Source of the DNA: Siphonodentalium dalli
Lineage: Eukaryota > Mollusca > Scaphopoda > Gadilida > Siphonodentaliidae
Direction: 5' to 3'
DNA: 64,000 bases
NCBI GenBank assembly: GCA_032622095.1
Contig: CP136067.1
Coordinates: forward strand, 77,404,705-77,468,704
Both the position numbers and the translations under genes were made by a program. Below, piece after piece: positions 50,050 to 62,717 of this stretch (positions are counted from its first letter, which is position 1; each line of letters begins with the position of its first letter). The notes below the pieces were generated by a model that was given only the letters and a program-made list of their open reading frames with translations, made no database searches and was not told the origin of the DNA.

Positions 50050-50127
50050 CGTAATTCGGAATCAAATAATGCCCATATGGGCTTATTTGTGTGTTTTTTT
50101 TAAATAAGTTCAATATGAGAACAGGCG
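49806..50127 (-). mobile_element. Family A MITE, full length, 6-7 bp TSD
   Basis: The left end is CAACATATCCTCGGAC and the right end is AATATGAGAACAGGCG, as in the copy at 585-1046. Flanks are ATTTAAA (49799-49805) and GTTTAAA (50128-50134). It contains two or three internal repeats of GGTTCATATTGGACCAAAC and a TA/GA microsatellite at about 50018-50049. Confidence 0.75.
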
Positions 50128-51309
50128 GTTTAAAAAGCAGTAACAACGCAAGACTATATATTTACGTTATATGTTTTAGTGAAATTAAAGCCCCATGGCT
50201 GCCTGAAGCATACACTTTGTCTTGTTATCGTTGCACCTCTGTCGGTCAATTACTTTTTACTCGGCCATTATATGATGCAGAAATACTTATTCAAACGAAC
50301 GAGTTTTGAGAAGAAAAAAAGGCTCAAGACGGAGCAGCAAAGTTCGTTCTTAGTTAGTCTATTCCCGGTATGGTAAAATAAAGGGCGATTGTCTCATTTC
50401 TGTGCAAAGAAAAACAACTAGAAAATCTCTATGACCTTACAGCTCGACTGTTATAGACGGGTAAGGTTCGTGGATTCCTTCCGAACTCTTCACGTTTCTA
50501 TACCCGAAAAGAATGCGACCGAACCATGCACTTACTCATTTATGGATTATGTTGACGCCAGTATATCAATTGTAACAAGATTTATAGTTTGGCTATATGT
50601 TTTGACTTTTGGGCGTCATGTTAAAGGGCGTTTATATAATTTCCTTGTCCATAAACAGTGAATATAGTGTTCAAAGAGCGTTACCAGAATATTCTGTCGT
50701 GCCTGTTCTTTTCGTACTATTTTGGGTGTTCTTGTTGGGTCTTTGATACCCTGTGTTGCGATGATATTTTATTCGTTGGGTATATAAGCGGCTTTAGAAA
50801 TCGTTTTTTTTCCAACTAAGATTACGATTAGTATTGTTCCAGAACTTTTCAAGAGAAGCAACAATTTTAATTTCTTTTAGTTTTACATAGTTCTTCACTT
50901 TTCGAAATTGAGACTTCATCAAATGCTATCGTACAGCAGGCTCGTGGATCTGGTTGCGAGCTGTCTGTCTGTGGATAGAGATATCTTCTGAGATAAAGCT
51001 AAATTCTTCAGATCTTTTTCAGATAAAAGAAGACCCGACATATTTGCGCCAACTGCGGCATACTTTCGCTGGAGTTCTTTAATTCTCGTCACACCGTTAA
51101 CACGTATCTTGGCTATTAGGATCTTATCATCCAGAACATGGCATTTGACACGGTCGTAAACCACACATCAGCTATTGTTTAAATTTTCTTAGTAAATGGC
51201 GGCTGTTATACTTGAAGTCTCCATACACGATGTACGGCTTGATTCAGAATGTTATGGAAAAGAAACTTGTTAGATTTATATTTTCAAGATTATACGTTTA
51301 TATCCATAA

Positions 51310-51541
51310 CAGATCCCTCATCATCACAGTCTGGGCTAGAACTAGTTGGCGCGGGTTCGAAACCCGACATGAGTGAAAATCGGGACTTTCAAGCTTGATT
51401 TGAGTTGAGGGACATTTCAATGTGCCATTCTGATCATACACGGCCATTTCGATTTGTTAACGCTTACTGAAGCAAGCGCATTTGAACCAATGAACACTCA
51501 TACTGAGTCTGGGCATCCATAATTTGATATCTATATATAAA
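51310..51541 (+). mobile_element. tRNA-derived SINE
   Basis: The sequence GCGCGGGTTCGAAACCCGAC at 51350-51369 is a good B-box / T-arm core. It is followed by the body shared with the copies at 59606 and 60036: CGGGAC, GAGTTGAGGGACATTTCAATG, CCATTCTGATC, CATTTCGAT, CTGAAGCAAGCGCATTTGAA, CACTCATACTGAGTCTG and CTCATAA-like ends. The A-box end is truncated or poorly preserved here. It ends at a TATATATAA tail. It would have been transcribed by RNA polymerase III and mobilised by a LINE. Confidence 0.75.
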
Positions 51542-54220
51542 AGAGTAGTCTATCTATCTGTCTTTCTGTTCGCGATTTTTCTCCCATGACACCTAGACCG
51601 ATTTCAACCAAATTTGGTGTGGTGATTCGGGGTATCCGGCGGATGCTATAACGGCGTTAGTTTATCAAACTCTTGTTTTATAATTAAAAAAAAGAAAAAG
51701 AAGAAGTTTTATGTTCTTACTACAAGCTAAGATGTGATACGTTATTCGGAAAACAAAAATAATTGTGTCGTAATTTGTTAAATTTGTTTAAATCATGTCG
51801 TAATTTGTTAAATTGATGAACATTACTTAATAGCTTATGCATATTCGCTGTTTCTCATCTTCTTTATTTATAAGATGGTAACTCCAGTACACGCCTGACA
51901 TTAAGTTTCCAACTTGCAATTGTTATGAAAAAATGCACTTAAGAAAAGCTCATATATTGTTCGAGAAAATTCAGATATCATTATAGAATGCATGGATATA
52001 AATTTAGAGTGCGTTTCCCCCACAAAGTCTTGTTTGGTGTGATATATACAAGTCCAAAATGGTCGGAAAAATATTTGCAAAACTGAAGAAAAAAATTGGG
52101 CCAAGGTGTGGGTGGTTCCAAAAAGTGGCCAAAGGCCATTTGATACTACAAAAAGGTATCGAATTTATGTGTTCGAAAAATGTCCGACCCCCTGTATCGC
52201 CTGGGGCCAATACTATAGAATACAATTTTTGTAATAGCAGGCTTATTTGAGCCGTACAGAAGGTGTCGAGTACTATGGACCACTGTAATCTAACAGCGAA
52301 CGCGATTTCTTGTGAATCACAAAAAGACGGCAAATCGAGTACTATCGACCACCGTTCGTTGAACGCACATCTAAACATTTGTGATTTTGTCAAGGGGAAT
52401 TACTCTAATGATATATGCGAATGATATGGCAATGCCTATTTGTGTCAGTTGGTGAGTGATTTTTAGTTGATGAATAAAGGTACATTAAGTGTGACTAGTT
52501 TCCGATACTTGGGGTTATTTTGACCACAATTGCGCACGATGAAAAGTTTTTTTTTCAGTATCGTGTGGAATACTTACCATTTTCAGAAGTTTATATGTTA
52601 CATGTTTATTAACGCTTTGTCGAAAAAGGTCGGCAAACGCACACATCGGTTGACGTTCAAATGGCCACATCAACTTTATATAGCAATATTACCAAGGATG
52701 GAACCTAATTTGTCTAGCTAGCTTTGTCTGGCTGAAATATTAGTGGGAACATCTAGACCTTAATAGTTGAAGGTAACATGCAGCTGGAAAAATTCAACCC
52801 ACGATGGGGGTGCGATGGCTGTTCTCGGACTTGGTATTTTCGACCTATGTAAAGGATGGGTGTTCATTTGGAAATTCCAATGTGGACCAACACTCCCTCG
52901 TCCAGGGTCTCCGGGGACACCCAACCTCGATTTTAAAATATATATATAGCACCATCTACTTAAACTATACCTAATTCTCAGTACCGTCCATTTATACCCA
53001 ACTAAGCGGCTGAATTTAGGTAACATATGACATTTGGTTATAACCAACACGCACTACTACATTGGTAAGTTAAGGATCGGGGGACCGCAATTTTTTCTAA
53101 AAATTCACTCATGGAACATTCTGTGCGGCACTATTGGCCAAATTAAATTGTTTAGACCACAAGGTGAACGCAAACTTCTTGAGCACACAAATGCCATGCG
53201 GTTCACATATGTTACATACTGTCATGGTAAATATTTGGGGTCCACTGATTCTTAACGCAACTTAGCCTGAAATTATCAGTAACTGTTTCAACACGAAATG
53301 CCACCACCCCCGTTCACTGCGTATCCGTGTACCTTCGCACAAAGATCGTTTATATATATATATACGTTTTGAGCCCAAGCCCGACAACTGTAACTCTTTA
53401 ATTCCATTCATAATTAAAATCTAGGCCGCTGACATGACTATCTCCTTTCAAATCCACTGAGCGTAAACCATATCAATGGGTTAACAATTTAGATTCCGTG
53501 ACCGCATTACAAAGAACATGTACCCAGCTAATCGCACTCACCATTTTCCGCACGGATAATCGTCGTGAAAAATCAATAATGTAGCCTGTGCATTTGTAAT
53601 CTAATAATGAATTTTCACAAAAATGGTATTATTGCTGTACTATAGAACCCGCTTAGCCAGTACTTTATCATTCCGTATTGCGCATTTTTACATATTACAA
53701 AGCTGTAGCGTTCGAGTACTATGCAAACATGAACATATGAAACTTTTAGGCCCCCCTTTTCTCCACCAAATGCAAAGATTTTCCGGTCAAGTGAATCCCG
53801 GTATATAGATGGTTAGCCAAAAATATCATATAAGTCATTACATGTCAATGTATTTTGCATATAAAGAGTTTTGGGCATATGTTGAGTTTCAATCTACAAT
53901 GAAAGAAATATACGCTGATAGAAATACAGTCGAATACTATATAACACAAAATATGTATTACAAAATTAGTAAATCACAAATTAACGCTGATATTACAAAA
54001 ATTGTATTCTATAGTATAGGCCCCTGATATTATTTCAACATTTATGCCGATTGAATGGTAATTATTGTTTTATTATTCCCCCCGCAAACAAGTTGTATCC
54101 CCGTTCTTCGACGTAGAACAATGTTTTTGCAACATATTTAATTATGTCCGAACTTGTACATTTCCTGGTAAAGTGTTTTGATACTTGGCACATATATTTA
54201 CCACTCATGCACAACGGAGG

Positions 54221-54286
54221 CCTGTGCACCTCTGATTATAAGCCTGTGCACCTCTGATTATAAGCCTGTGCACCTCTGATTATAAG
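54221..54286. repeat. 22-bp tandem repeat, three copies
   Basis: CCTGTGCACCTCTGATTATAAG is repeated exactly at 54221, 54243 and 54265. Confidence 0.97.
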
Positions 54287-54905
54287 TTTCTTCGTACTTT
54301 GTGTGTGTGTACTCATTGATTTCTTCATGAATTATTTTAAAACTCGGAACATCTATTTATCATTATATACAGAGAGTTATTGTCCCAATATAATGAAGAG
54401 TATAGAACTATACATATACAATTACATGTAATACCGCACATGACTAGAATATACACATAAACATATCCTGTAAGTGCATGGGCCAGATCACTAGACTGCA
54501 TATTCCATATACGGGAAATATGTTCATATCTATACAATATGAATTATCTCCAATATCAATGGTGCATGTCCTCTCTCATAAACTATGACCGTCTATGCCA
54601 CGATGCGTATCAGTGAGCAGTACATGTATGCAACAGAACCATGTCTTCACTAAATTACAGATATGCACGTATACACATAAATGTATATATGTATACATAT
54701 ATACTTGCAAATATACTGCATCGTATACATGCATATATAGATATATATGGAATAAGTAGACAATGACTTGGAGTTGACTGGGGTGCAAGGGTATAGTCCA
54801 CAACGCGAAACGGAGTATTTCACCGAAAAATTCGAACTTGTAGCATCCATACTATACATAACCGTATCCTACCAACACCAACTGCTGGACTTTTCGAGAC
54901 GTTAA

Positions 54906-55285
54906 CCCTTTACCCAACAGAAGGGCCCTGTGCCAATGCATTCTCTTATATATGCGAGTCGACTCGCATATATAAGAGAATGCATTGGCTTAACACATTA
55001 AAAATTATAAAATTGTTAAAGAATGTAAGAAAAAATGGTAAAAAGTGTTAAAAAAAGATTTTTTTTAGGCAAATGCATTCTCGTATATATGCGAGGCGAC
55101 CTGTGGTCGACTCGCATATATAAGAGAATGCATTGGCACAGGGCTAACTGTAACTATCACAATATGGTCAAGGAGCCGGTTCCAATGATATCCATATTTG
55201 TATGGTTCTATTGAGACAGACCGAAGATATTTTAGGCTGTTGAAGCTTTATTTGGCCGGTTCTGGCCGGTTTGTTGGGTAAAGGG
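54906..55285. mobile_element. piggyBac-like MITE with TTAA TSD and nested palindromes
   Basis: The terminal inverted repeats CCCTTTACCCAACA (54906-54919) and TGTTGGGTAAAGGG (55272-55285) are exact. Each is flanked outside by TTAA (54902-54905 and 55286-55289). TTAA duplications with ends starting CCC are the hallmark of the piggyBac superfamily. The 380-bp element has no transposase. Inside is a perfect 58-bp palindrome (54932-54989) built on CCAATGCATTCTC and ATATGCGAGTCGACTCGC. A second, diverged copy of that palindrome lies at about 55072-55135. Another inverted pair, GCCCTGTGCC / GGCACAGGGC, encloses both. Confidence 0.9.
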
Positions 55286-57461
55286 TTAACAGAAATAAAG
55301 CACAACTCGTTTTATTTAGAAATAAATTTGATTATTCACTTATAGATAAACAGTTTAAGAGAAACATAATCGTCGCAAGAATGTGTTGAAATCTAGTTCA
55401 AAGAAAATATACTCGAATATCTATTTTAGCGGTGGTCTTTTGAGCAAAATAGACCACATATATCAGATGCTGAGCAAATGAGCTGAGCAACCACATAAAA
55501 CGTTTATTGCTCTTTTTGTGGCTCCGCTCATATGTTCACCGTTGGATACTCTTTTGCAATATACAGAATGTTAATACTTAGAAATTCAATGAATCATGCT
55601 TAATGTGGTCTCAGCTTTGATTCATTCACTTCTTGGTTAATTGCTATTCTATTAAATAAACATGTTGACGACTGAAATGATGAGCACATGCAGCCCTCGT
55701 CACGATGACCTTAATCTTCAGGTTGGCAGATCTTTTCTTTATCGTCGACTTCTGTCATATATACCACGGAGACGCTTTCAGATGGTGACTAATTAGTTTT
55801 CTCATGTTCTGATCGTTAACGGTCCATGTCTTCATAAAGTTGTAGGGTTTCATTCGGCCGGTAATAGAGATCTGTCTTGTTGCTTTGAGGTGACAAAAGT
55901 GTTGCATCATGTATGTCAAGACGTATGTCGAGTGATAATGTACCGAACAAACTCATGGGAAAGTTTGGTTAATGGGGCACAGCGTGATCCCAAACATCTT
56001 CAGAACAACATGTTCGGCATACAATCAAATGCATTTGTATCAATGTTAATTCGGTCGCCCATGCAACACTGACTTGAACACAGGTCCACAGGACAAAAAT
56101 TGACCCCACCCCCAATAATACTTGAATACACGATAGGAGGCAGTATGAAACGTTCCAATATCGACATAACTTGTCTTCGCTCGAACCTTCGGAATAATGG
56201 ACAATTTGTTTATTTGAAAATAAAATTGAGTCACTGCATGTGTTAACACTTCAATGATATTTTATTAGGTTAAGTCAACACTCACATGATTGTAATTCAT
56301 GGAGCCATCGCATTGCTCGGTGAACACCGTATAAACTACTTTTGTGGTTAGATAAGTTAAGGCTCGTTCCTAGGGGTGGGGGGGGGGGGTCAAACTGTTT
56401 AGTGATACCATAACATTTCCAACTATATATGATTTGGTCTAATAAAATTTCCAACTATATAGGATTTGCTTTTGAGTATAATGCAAAATTCCAATATTGG
56501 CTTAATGGCTTTGGGTTTCTATATGTTCTTTGTCAAATTTTATTCAAATTCCAAGGAGTCACAAGTTATAACTCACACAATGGTAACACGTGTGCATGGT
56601 GAATGATTGTTAGATTGTTAAAGCTGTCCTCAGAAAAATATGGAGGTTTGACATTACTAATAGACTAATGGCCATGAATCTATGGTTGGTAAAACATACC
56701 AGTCTGAACTTGAAGGAAATGCTTTGCTTTCAATCTCATACATAGCACTCAATAACTCAGTTCCTTATTTAGAATTCAGAAAATTTTGATCAATTGGTAA
56801 ATTTGACGTATATTCGTACGAGTAAATGATCTCCCCTCTTATTCGCGGCAGTACGAAACACATTTTGCAATTTGTTCAAGCTTGTAAAATTAATTATATT
56901 CCTCAAAATGACTTACCTATATATCGATGATAATCAAGCGTACATCGTAATTTGACATTTTGTGCATCTTAATCAAGATTTATTAGATTTTATTGAAGGT
57001 GTATAGCTAATATTTTTTTGCGTTGTAACTGTCACTTTATTCGGCTCCGGAGTTACCTCCCCGCTCAACGGCAAATCAAAATGACGGAATTCGGAGTCTG
57101 AAAAAAACAATTTGTACAATTCCGGAATTGGAAAATTCGGAGTCGGAAAATCGTGAACTCTGATTGAAACACTTAGATCATTCGATTTACTTGTTACTAT
57201 TAAATTACAACTATTGGAATGAGTCATGAAATTTCCAACTATTGAAAATTATGGGCCTCATTTGGGGGGGGGGGGGGGGTGAGATACCCACAACCCATAT
57301 CGGTACGTCCCTGGGCTCGTTGTAAAAGCCGAATCTCACACGCAACGCGTTCAAATTTTGTAACGTGGACTACCTTCACGTCGAAATATGCCCGGTATTG
57401 ATTCAGTTAAAGAAATAAAAGAGAAAGCCCAATAGTATATATACTATCCATGTGGTTATAT

Positions 57462-58826
57462 TAGTCCAAGTCTTCTTGTACTAAAACCAGCTAAGATATT
57501 GGGATGGCGATGCTGGCGTTTAGTCCAAGACCGCCCTATATGCTCGCTTATGACACGGCTTAAGCGTTAGTGACCCGCTCAAATAAAACCACAATTATAT
57601 GAAATAAAATATCACAATTGCGACAATAAACGGATATTTTCCGCAGAAGACATGCTATTTTATCTGAAACCCACATCAGTTGTGAATTTAAAACGGTAAT
57701 TTAATGCGAAAAGAGACATTTACCTCAATGTTTACAATTTTTTAAAAGTATGCGAACTCGGTTGACCTCGCGAACTGTGTTCGGCATTTTCCGTTGAAAA
57801 TATTCCGTAGATTTTGGACAACAACGCAAATTACGAAGAATTCTCCATTGTAATCGTAATTATGTGTGTCAATAAATAAAATAATAAATAGATTAATTAA
57901 ACATTGAAGATATAAATGTAATACATTAAATAAATTACGGGGAATTACAACCCTCTCAAAGTTTAAAACAGTGTAAACACAACGAGTATTAGAATAAATA
58001 ATATGGTGCTACATTTCCCACATTTGGTGGACTTCGGCGAAATTAAGATATATACTAAGCGAACAGAGCAATATACTGCTCTTGTTAAGCACACAAAAAA
58101 TCAAACAAAATTTGTATAAATTTTTAACCTTAAGTTTGAAAAGTCCCACTAAAACGGAAGAACTATATTTCGAAACTGTGTGATTCGGTTCTCCGATTAT
58201 TTTATTAACACAAAAGTCAAAATGCACATGGATGAAAATCACACGGATGGAAAGTCAGACACAAGAGTTCTAATTTGCTCCAATGTTGACAAGTTGCTTG
58301 CGAAAATTGTCAACAAAACTACCGTTCTGATCCTCCATTATGTCATTAAGTTTTTAGTGCGGGAATTGTTCTGAAAGCACATAGAAAACTGGACTTTCGG
58401 GCGATCGGTTTTCGCCATGTTTGTTCGGAAAACCCGCGCTATATATAGAAACGGAAAGTAGAATTCCCAGAACAAACAGCGGATTATGCCGAACTTATTC
58501 GGACCACTTCGGCTTTCGGTTAAAACGTAAACAAACAGAGAAACAAATCGATGTTTATGGCAATCAACCGGAATATTCTATGTGTAATTTAACATTAAAG
58601 TTAGATTATTATACACCATTGTGACCATAAGATGTAAGCCTTTCCGATGTATATAGCATCATGTATTGATTTGCTAGGTAAATCGAGTAAAATACACCAC
58701 AGATTCCCGCCACAGATCGTGGGCGTAAGTCGTGTGGTAGGATTGGTATGCAAGCGGGCTTGGACTAAACGCCAGCATCGCCATCCCAATATCTTAGCTG
58801 GTTTTAGTACAAGAAGACTTGGACTA
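57462..58826. mobile_element. Non-autonomous DNA transposon, 68-bp TIRs, 8-bp TSD
   Basis: The left repeat 57462-57529 starts TAGTCCAAGTCTTCTTGTAC and is the exact reverse complement of 58759-58826. GGTTATAT lies immediately outside on both sides (57454-57461 and 58827-58834). The 8-bp duplication is compatible with hAT-like transposons (also P or Merlin). The 1.23-kb interior shows no recognisable transposase; it contains only short chance frames and a TTTTCGGTTA(A)AA(C)G-rich patch near 58510. Identical terminal repeats and duplications imply a recent insertion. Confidence 0.9.
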
Positions 58827-59605
58827 GGTTATATGTGATTTCAGTTGGGTCCTCAACGGACGGTTATAAAGCCTTGTTTTACAACACTATATAATATGTT
58901 GACTTGTGACCATAACTCGGGAGGGGGTATAATCTGTCAGGAAGTGCATTAGGCCGTCACGAGCGCCGACTTGTGATCCGCATAAAGGGATGTACTCTGA
59001 GTCGTGATTATCGGGGTGGATGCTGCGTCTGGATGAGTTATTTCTGACAACGTCGTGTCGTGACATAGCCGGTGAAATGATTATAAACATCGGAAACCAA
59101 ATCATAAAGCGGACCCGTTTAATGAAACATTATTTTACGATATAAATACCGGGCAGGACAAATATCACGAGACCAATCAACCAGATCCATTGCATGATCA
59201 GGTTTTCTTTGAACCGATAGTTGTCATTCATACAACGAAATAAGGCACCTCTGACATTCTCACCTTCCTAACGAATGTCGCAGCACTAAATGTGCCTATT
59301 ATCATTTTATTTTATGATCAATTTTTGGTGACTGGAATTGTTGCTCTTTGACTGAGTTGGTCATATAATTACGATATATATATAGAGAGGGAATTTGGTA
59401 TACCCTTTGCGCCTGGGGTGCAAATGCTCAACTTAATGCCATATTATGTGGGTCATGGACTAGTTGCGCTGGCGGAGTCTCTTCGCGAATTGCAGGGCGC
59501 ATGGCGTCTATCTAGCCCATTTCTCAAAAGTGCAGATACCATATGTGGTGCCAGTATCCTATTGAGGAGAAGATTTTGCAACACAAAATTATGTAGTTAA
59601 GTACA

Positions 59606-59870
59606 CGAGGTGGTTAGGTCGTGGATAAGATAATCGCAGTCTGGACTATAGACGAGGTTAATTGGCGTGGGTTCTAACTCCGACATGGGCGAAATTCGGG
59701 ACCTCTTATCAAGCACGATCTGAGGTATATCTCAGTTTGTCATTCTGATCGATACATGTTCATTTCGATAAGGAATGGGAATTTGATGACGCCCATTGAA
59801 GCAAACCCATTTGAAGCAATGGACACTCGTATATACTGAGTCTCTTCCTCCATAAATGTGATATATATAC
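59606..59870 (+). mobile_element. tRNA-derived SINE, near full length
   Basis: The head CGAGGTGGTTAGGTCGTGGA resembles an A-box region. It is followed by CGCAGTCTGGACTATAGACG and GCGTGGGTTCTAACTCCGAC, a diverged B box. The body then matches the copy at 60036-60298 word for word over most of its length (GATCGATACATG, CCATTTGAAGCAATGGACACTC, GAGTCT..CTCCATAAAT). The tail is TATATATACA. Confidence 0.8.
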
Positions 59871-60035
59871 ACCAGTACCAGTAATCGTATGGTCACACAC
59901 ACATTTTTCAGAGTAAGTGCATTGGGCTGTTCCAATGTAATGGTAGATCCGTTCTGTGTCATTCGAACCCATGATCAGGCTGATATACGTTTCCCAACTC
60001 TCGTTGGAAGGGATTCCCTTTTTATTGGTGTATCC

Positions 60036-60298
60036 GTGGCTGAGGTGGTCAGGTCTTGGACAAGATCATCGCAGTGTGGGCTACACCAGGTTAGTGACAT
60101 GGGCGAAAAGGGCGAAAATCGGGACCGATTTTCAAGCTTTATCTGAATTGGGAGAACATCACCATGTGCCATTCTGATCGATTCATGACCATTTCTATAA
60201 GAAATTTGAATGTGTTCACTCTCAATGAAGCAAGCCCATTTGAAGCAATGGACACTCATGCCGAGTCTGTGCCTCCATAAATATGATAGAGAATAGTT
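60036..60298 (+). mobile_element. tRNA-derived SINE, second copy 170 bp downstream
   Basis: The head GTGGCTGAGGTGGTCAGGTC is an A-box-like start. The middle GACATGGGCGAAAAGGGCG and the body are shared with the copy at 59606-59870 (TCTGATCGATTCATGACC, GAAGCAAGCCCATTTGAAGC, GAGTCTGTGCCTCCATAAAT). The B box is largely deleted (CCAGGTTAGTGACATGG), so it could not now be transcribed efficiently. It ends near ATATGATAGAGAATAG. Confidence 0.75.
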
Positions 60299-60404
60299 CA
60301 TATTTAAGCCAACCCAATTATTTGAGTACCCAACTGTATCGTAGTTGACTAAAGCCGGCTGAAGTTTAGTTGCAAGTGATTAAACTCATAGTGACCCAAT
60401 TTTG

Positions 60405-60580
60405 TGCAGGGATGGGGCAATGGTAATGTGTAATGGTAATACACTACTTTTTCTATAAAAAAAATGACAAAAGTAATTTGTAATTGGGCCTTTTTAGCAT
60501 TACATGTAGTTCAAATTACTACATTACTTCACAAACAGTCATGTAATTCAATTACTTTACATTACTTTATCAGACATGTC
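60405..60580. repeat. GTAAT-rich dispersed repeat
   Basis: Repeated words GGTAATGTGTAATGGTAATAC, AAGTAATTTGTAATTGG, TAGTTCAAATTACTACATTAC and ATTACTTTACATTACTTTAT recur on both strands. This TGTAATGTAATT-type composition is seen in small DNA-transposon-derived repeats of many animals. No ends were defined. Confidence 0.5.
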
Positions 60581-62666
60581 CTCAGGAATAATGAAGGTTA
60601 TCTTACAATTGGAAGTTTAAAACAATGCTGATGAAATTCTAATGGAGATAAGTCACAAGTCTAACAAGTTGACACGATTGTAGAAAAAAATATATACTTC
60701 TAAAAACTATATTACAGCGAACTGTATTTGAGTCCTTATAAAGTTCATATACAAAACTGAGGTCAAATGTTGTGGTCTCATTTGTTTATTAGTGCAAATA
60801 TATTAACTTTTGTAGGAGAAATGTTTTTTCTTCTGATTACCAGAATTGATAAAAACAAATGGGCAAAAGATTTTCTATTTGAAATGTTAGCAAAATAAAT
60901 GATGAAATATGCTTGTTTCCGGCTTCATTTAAGAAAATAAGTGTGTATCACCTAGCAATTATTTGACGCATATAAGCTAATATTGCGTCAACGTATTCTG
61001 CTATATAAGTGCAATCATATGAGGCCTACGCCCATTGCACAACGTTTCGGCGAGACATTGACATTAACATGACATATAACGGTACATCACTATTATGACA
61101 AAATTTGTTGCAAAAATTAAAGAATTTACTTTAACAAGTTCCAAAAACCTGCGTGGCATCACATAGACCAATCATTGGTCTTAGTAAATCGAATCACTGA
61201 TACTTTCAGATCGGATCTAATAACACGATGGTTGATTTCTATATGAAGTTGCTATGGCTATGACGATATATTTTTCCTGCGATGCAATCGTTGAACGTGT
61301 GTGCTGCGCGCCAACAGCAAGAGTTAATGTGTTTTTATTGCGGATATAAACTTCAACGTGCAATAAGTACATCATACAGTGTATCCCCGCTGCTTTGTAT
61401 ACTCATACCGTACTGGATGTAGCACGTTCCTTGTTGTTAAACGACCATAAAGTTCACATCACATACATATAAAAACCTCATGATAAATTCTATAGCTAAA
61501 TGAAAAATAATGTCATGCAAAATGTTGCTCAAATATTAATATCGGTGTAGATATACACAAAATGGTGAATCACGTTGAACACCTGTATGGGTAAAGGTGG
61601 TCGGCATATTGTACAAACACAGTAAAACTATTTGTACATGATTGGAATGGTTGTTCGCGAATAGAACTATACAATATATATATAGTGCTTTTGTGGAGAT
61701 CGTAGACCAAAAAAAAAATAGGCACATAGAGCAAAGTTTTTCCTTTACCTGTATTATACTATAATGTTCTATACAAGACTTACAAGTGCCGGCATTTCTA
61801 TTTTGGATAATATATAGACCGGCATATTAGTTCCTTGATATTGATGGTCGTTGGTTGTTTGACTGCATGCTTTCATGTTTACTTGGGGTTATCTTTCGCT
61901 TTCAGGAGCTATGACCACGCTGCGGCGACGTGCGACCATCATGCGCAGACATTATACGTTGCGACTATATAGCACTGGCAAATATTAATGTAAATTGCAT
62001 TGCCCAGAAAGTCAGTAAATTAGTTCAACGTCCTAATACGCATACGTGTGTATATCCAGCCAATACACGCACGACTGGATAGCGAATGATACTTAATCGG
62101 GGTTCACGATTAAATACCGATTTATATGATATCGCAATAACACGTATCACGCGAGGTTAGGAATTTGGCTAGAAGTATTGACGAAATAACAGAGATGTTT
62201 GAAGAAGTTCTTTTTAAGAGCGTTCCCTTAACCTCCGCCCAACCCACCCACCCAATAGGAACAGTTGACTTATATTTCACCAAAGTTGATCAATTGTGGT
62301 GTAAATTCTTTCATACAAATCTCCGTTATTTCAACAAAGCACGTTATATATATGGAGTTATCACCCCTCCGATTAACTCAGGACACTAATTTCAAATTGT
62401 AATCCTAACCTATAGCGTGTCACATGTTACTCCGTTTGAACATCAATCGCTATCTAGTCGTGAACCCCGATTAAGTATCTTTCGCTATCTAATCGTGGGC
62501 GTATTAGGTGGTATATCAATATCGGAAGTAAGGGGACGGGTCCGTGTGGTGCTGCCAATGGTCCCTGAAAGTTACTTAGCTGCATAGTATGTGCCCTAAA
62601 TAATCGACACCTTAACCACAGCAGAATTATGGGTAATTTTTCAGGATTTAGTCGGAAATATGGCTT

Positions 62667-62717
62667 GTTGCCATTCATCGGAAAGTTCTCAGTGAGAGCT
62701 TTCCGATGAATGGCAAC
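62667..62717. repeat. Perfect 19-bp hairpin near exon 2
   Basis: GTTGCCATTCATCGGAAAG (62667-62685) is exactly complementary to CTTTCCGATGAATGGCAAC (62699-62717) with a 13-nt loop. It lies 160 bp before the exon 2 acceptor. A small foldback element and an RNA hairpin are both possible. Confidence 0.9.

Noticed and set aside
51350-51369. Possible tRNA gene (GGGTTCGAAACCC)
   Set aside because: Only the T-arm-like core is present. The flanks match a SINE body found at 59.6 and 60.0 kb, so it is a SINE.
52004-52393. 129-codon minus-strand frame with WSIVLD repeats
   Set aside because: The nucleotide words TCGAGTACTAT(G/C)GACCAC recur within it, and there is no recognisable fold. A plus-strand frame overlaps it. 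It is probably repeat-derived.
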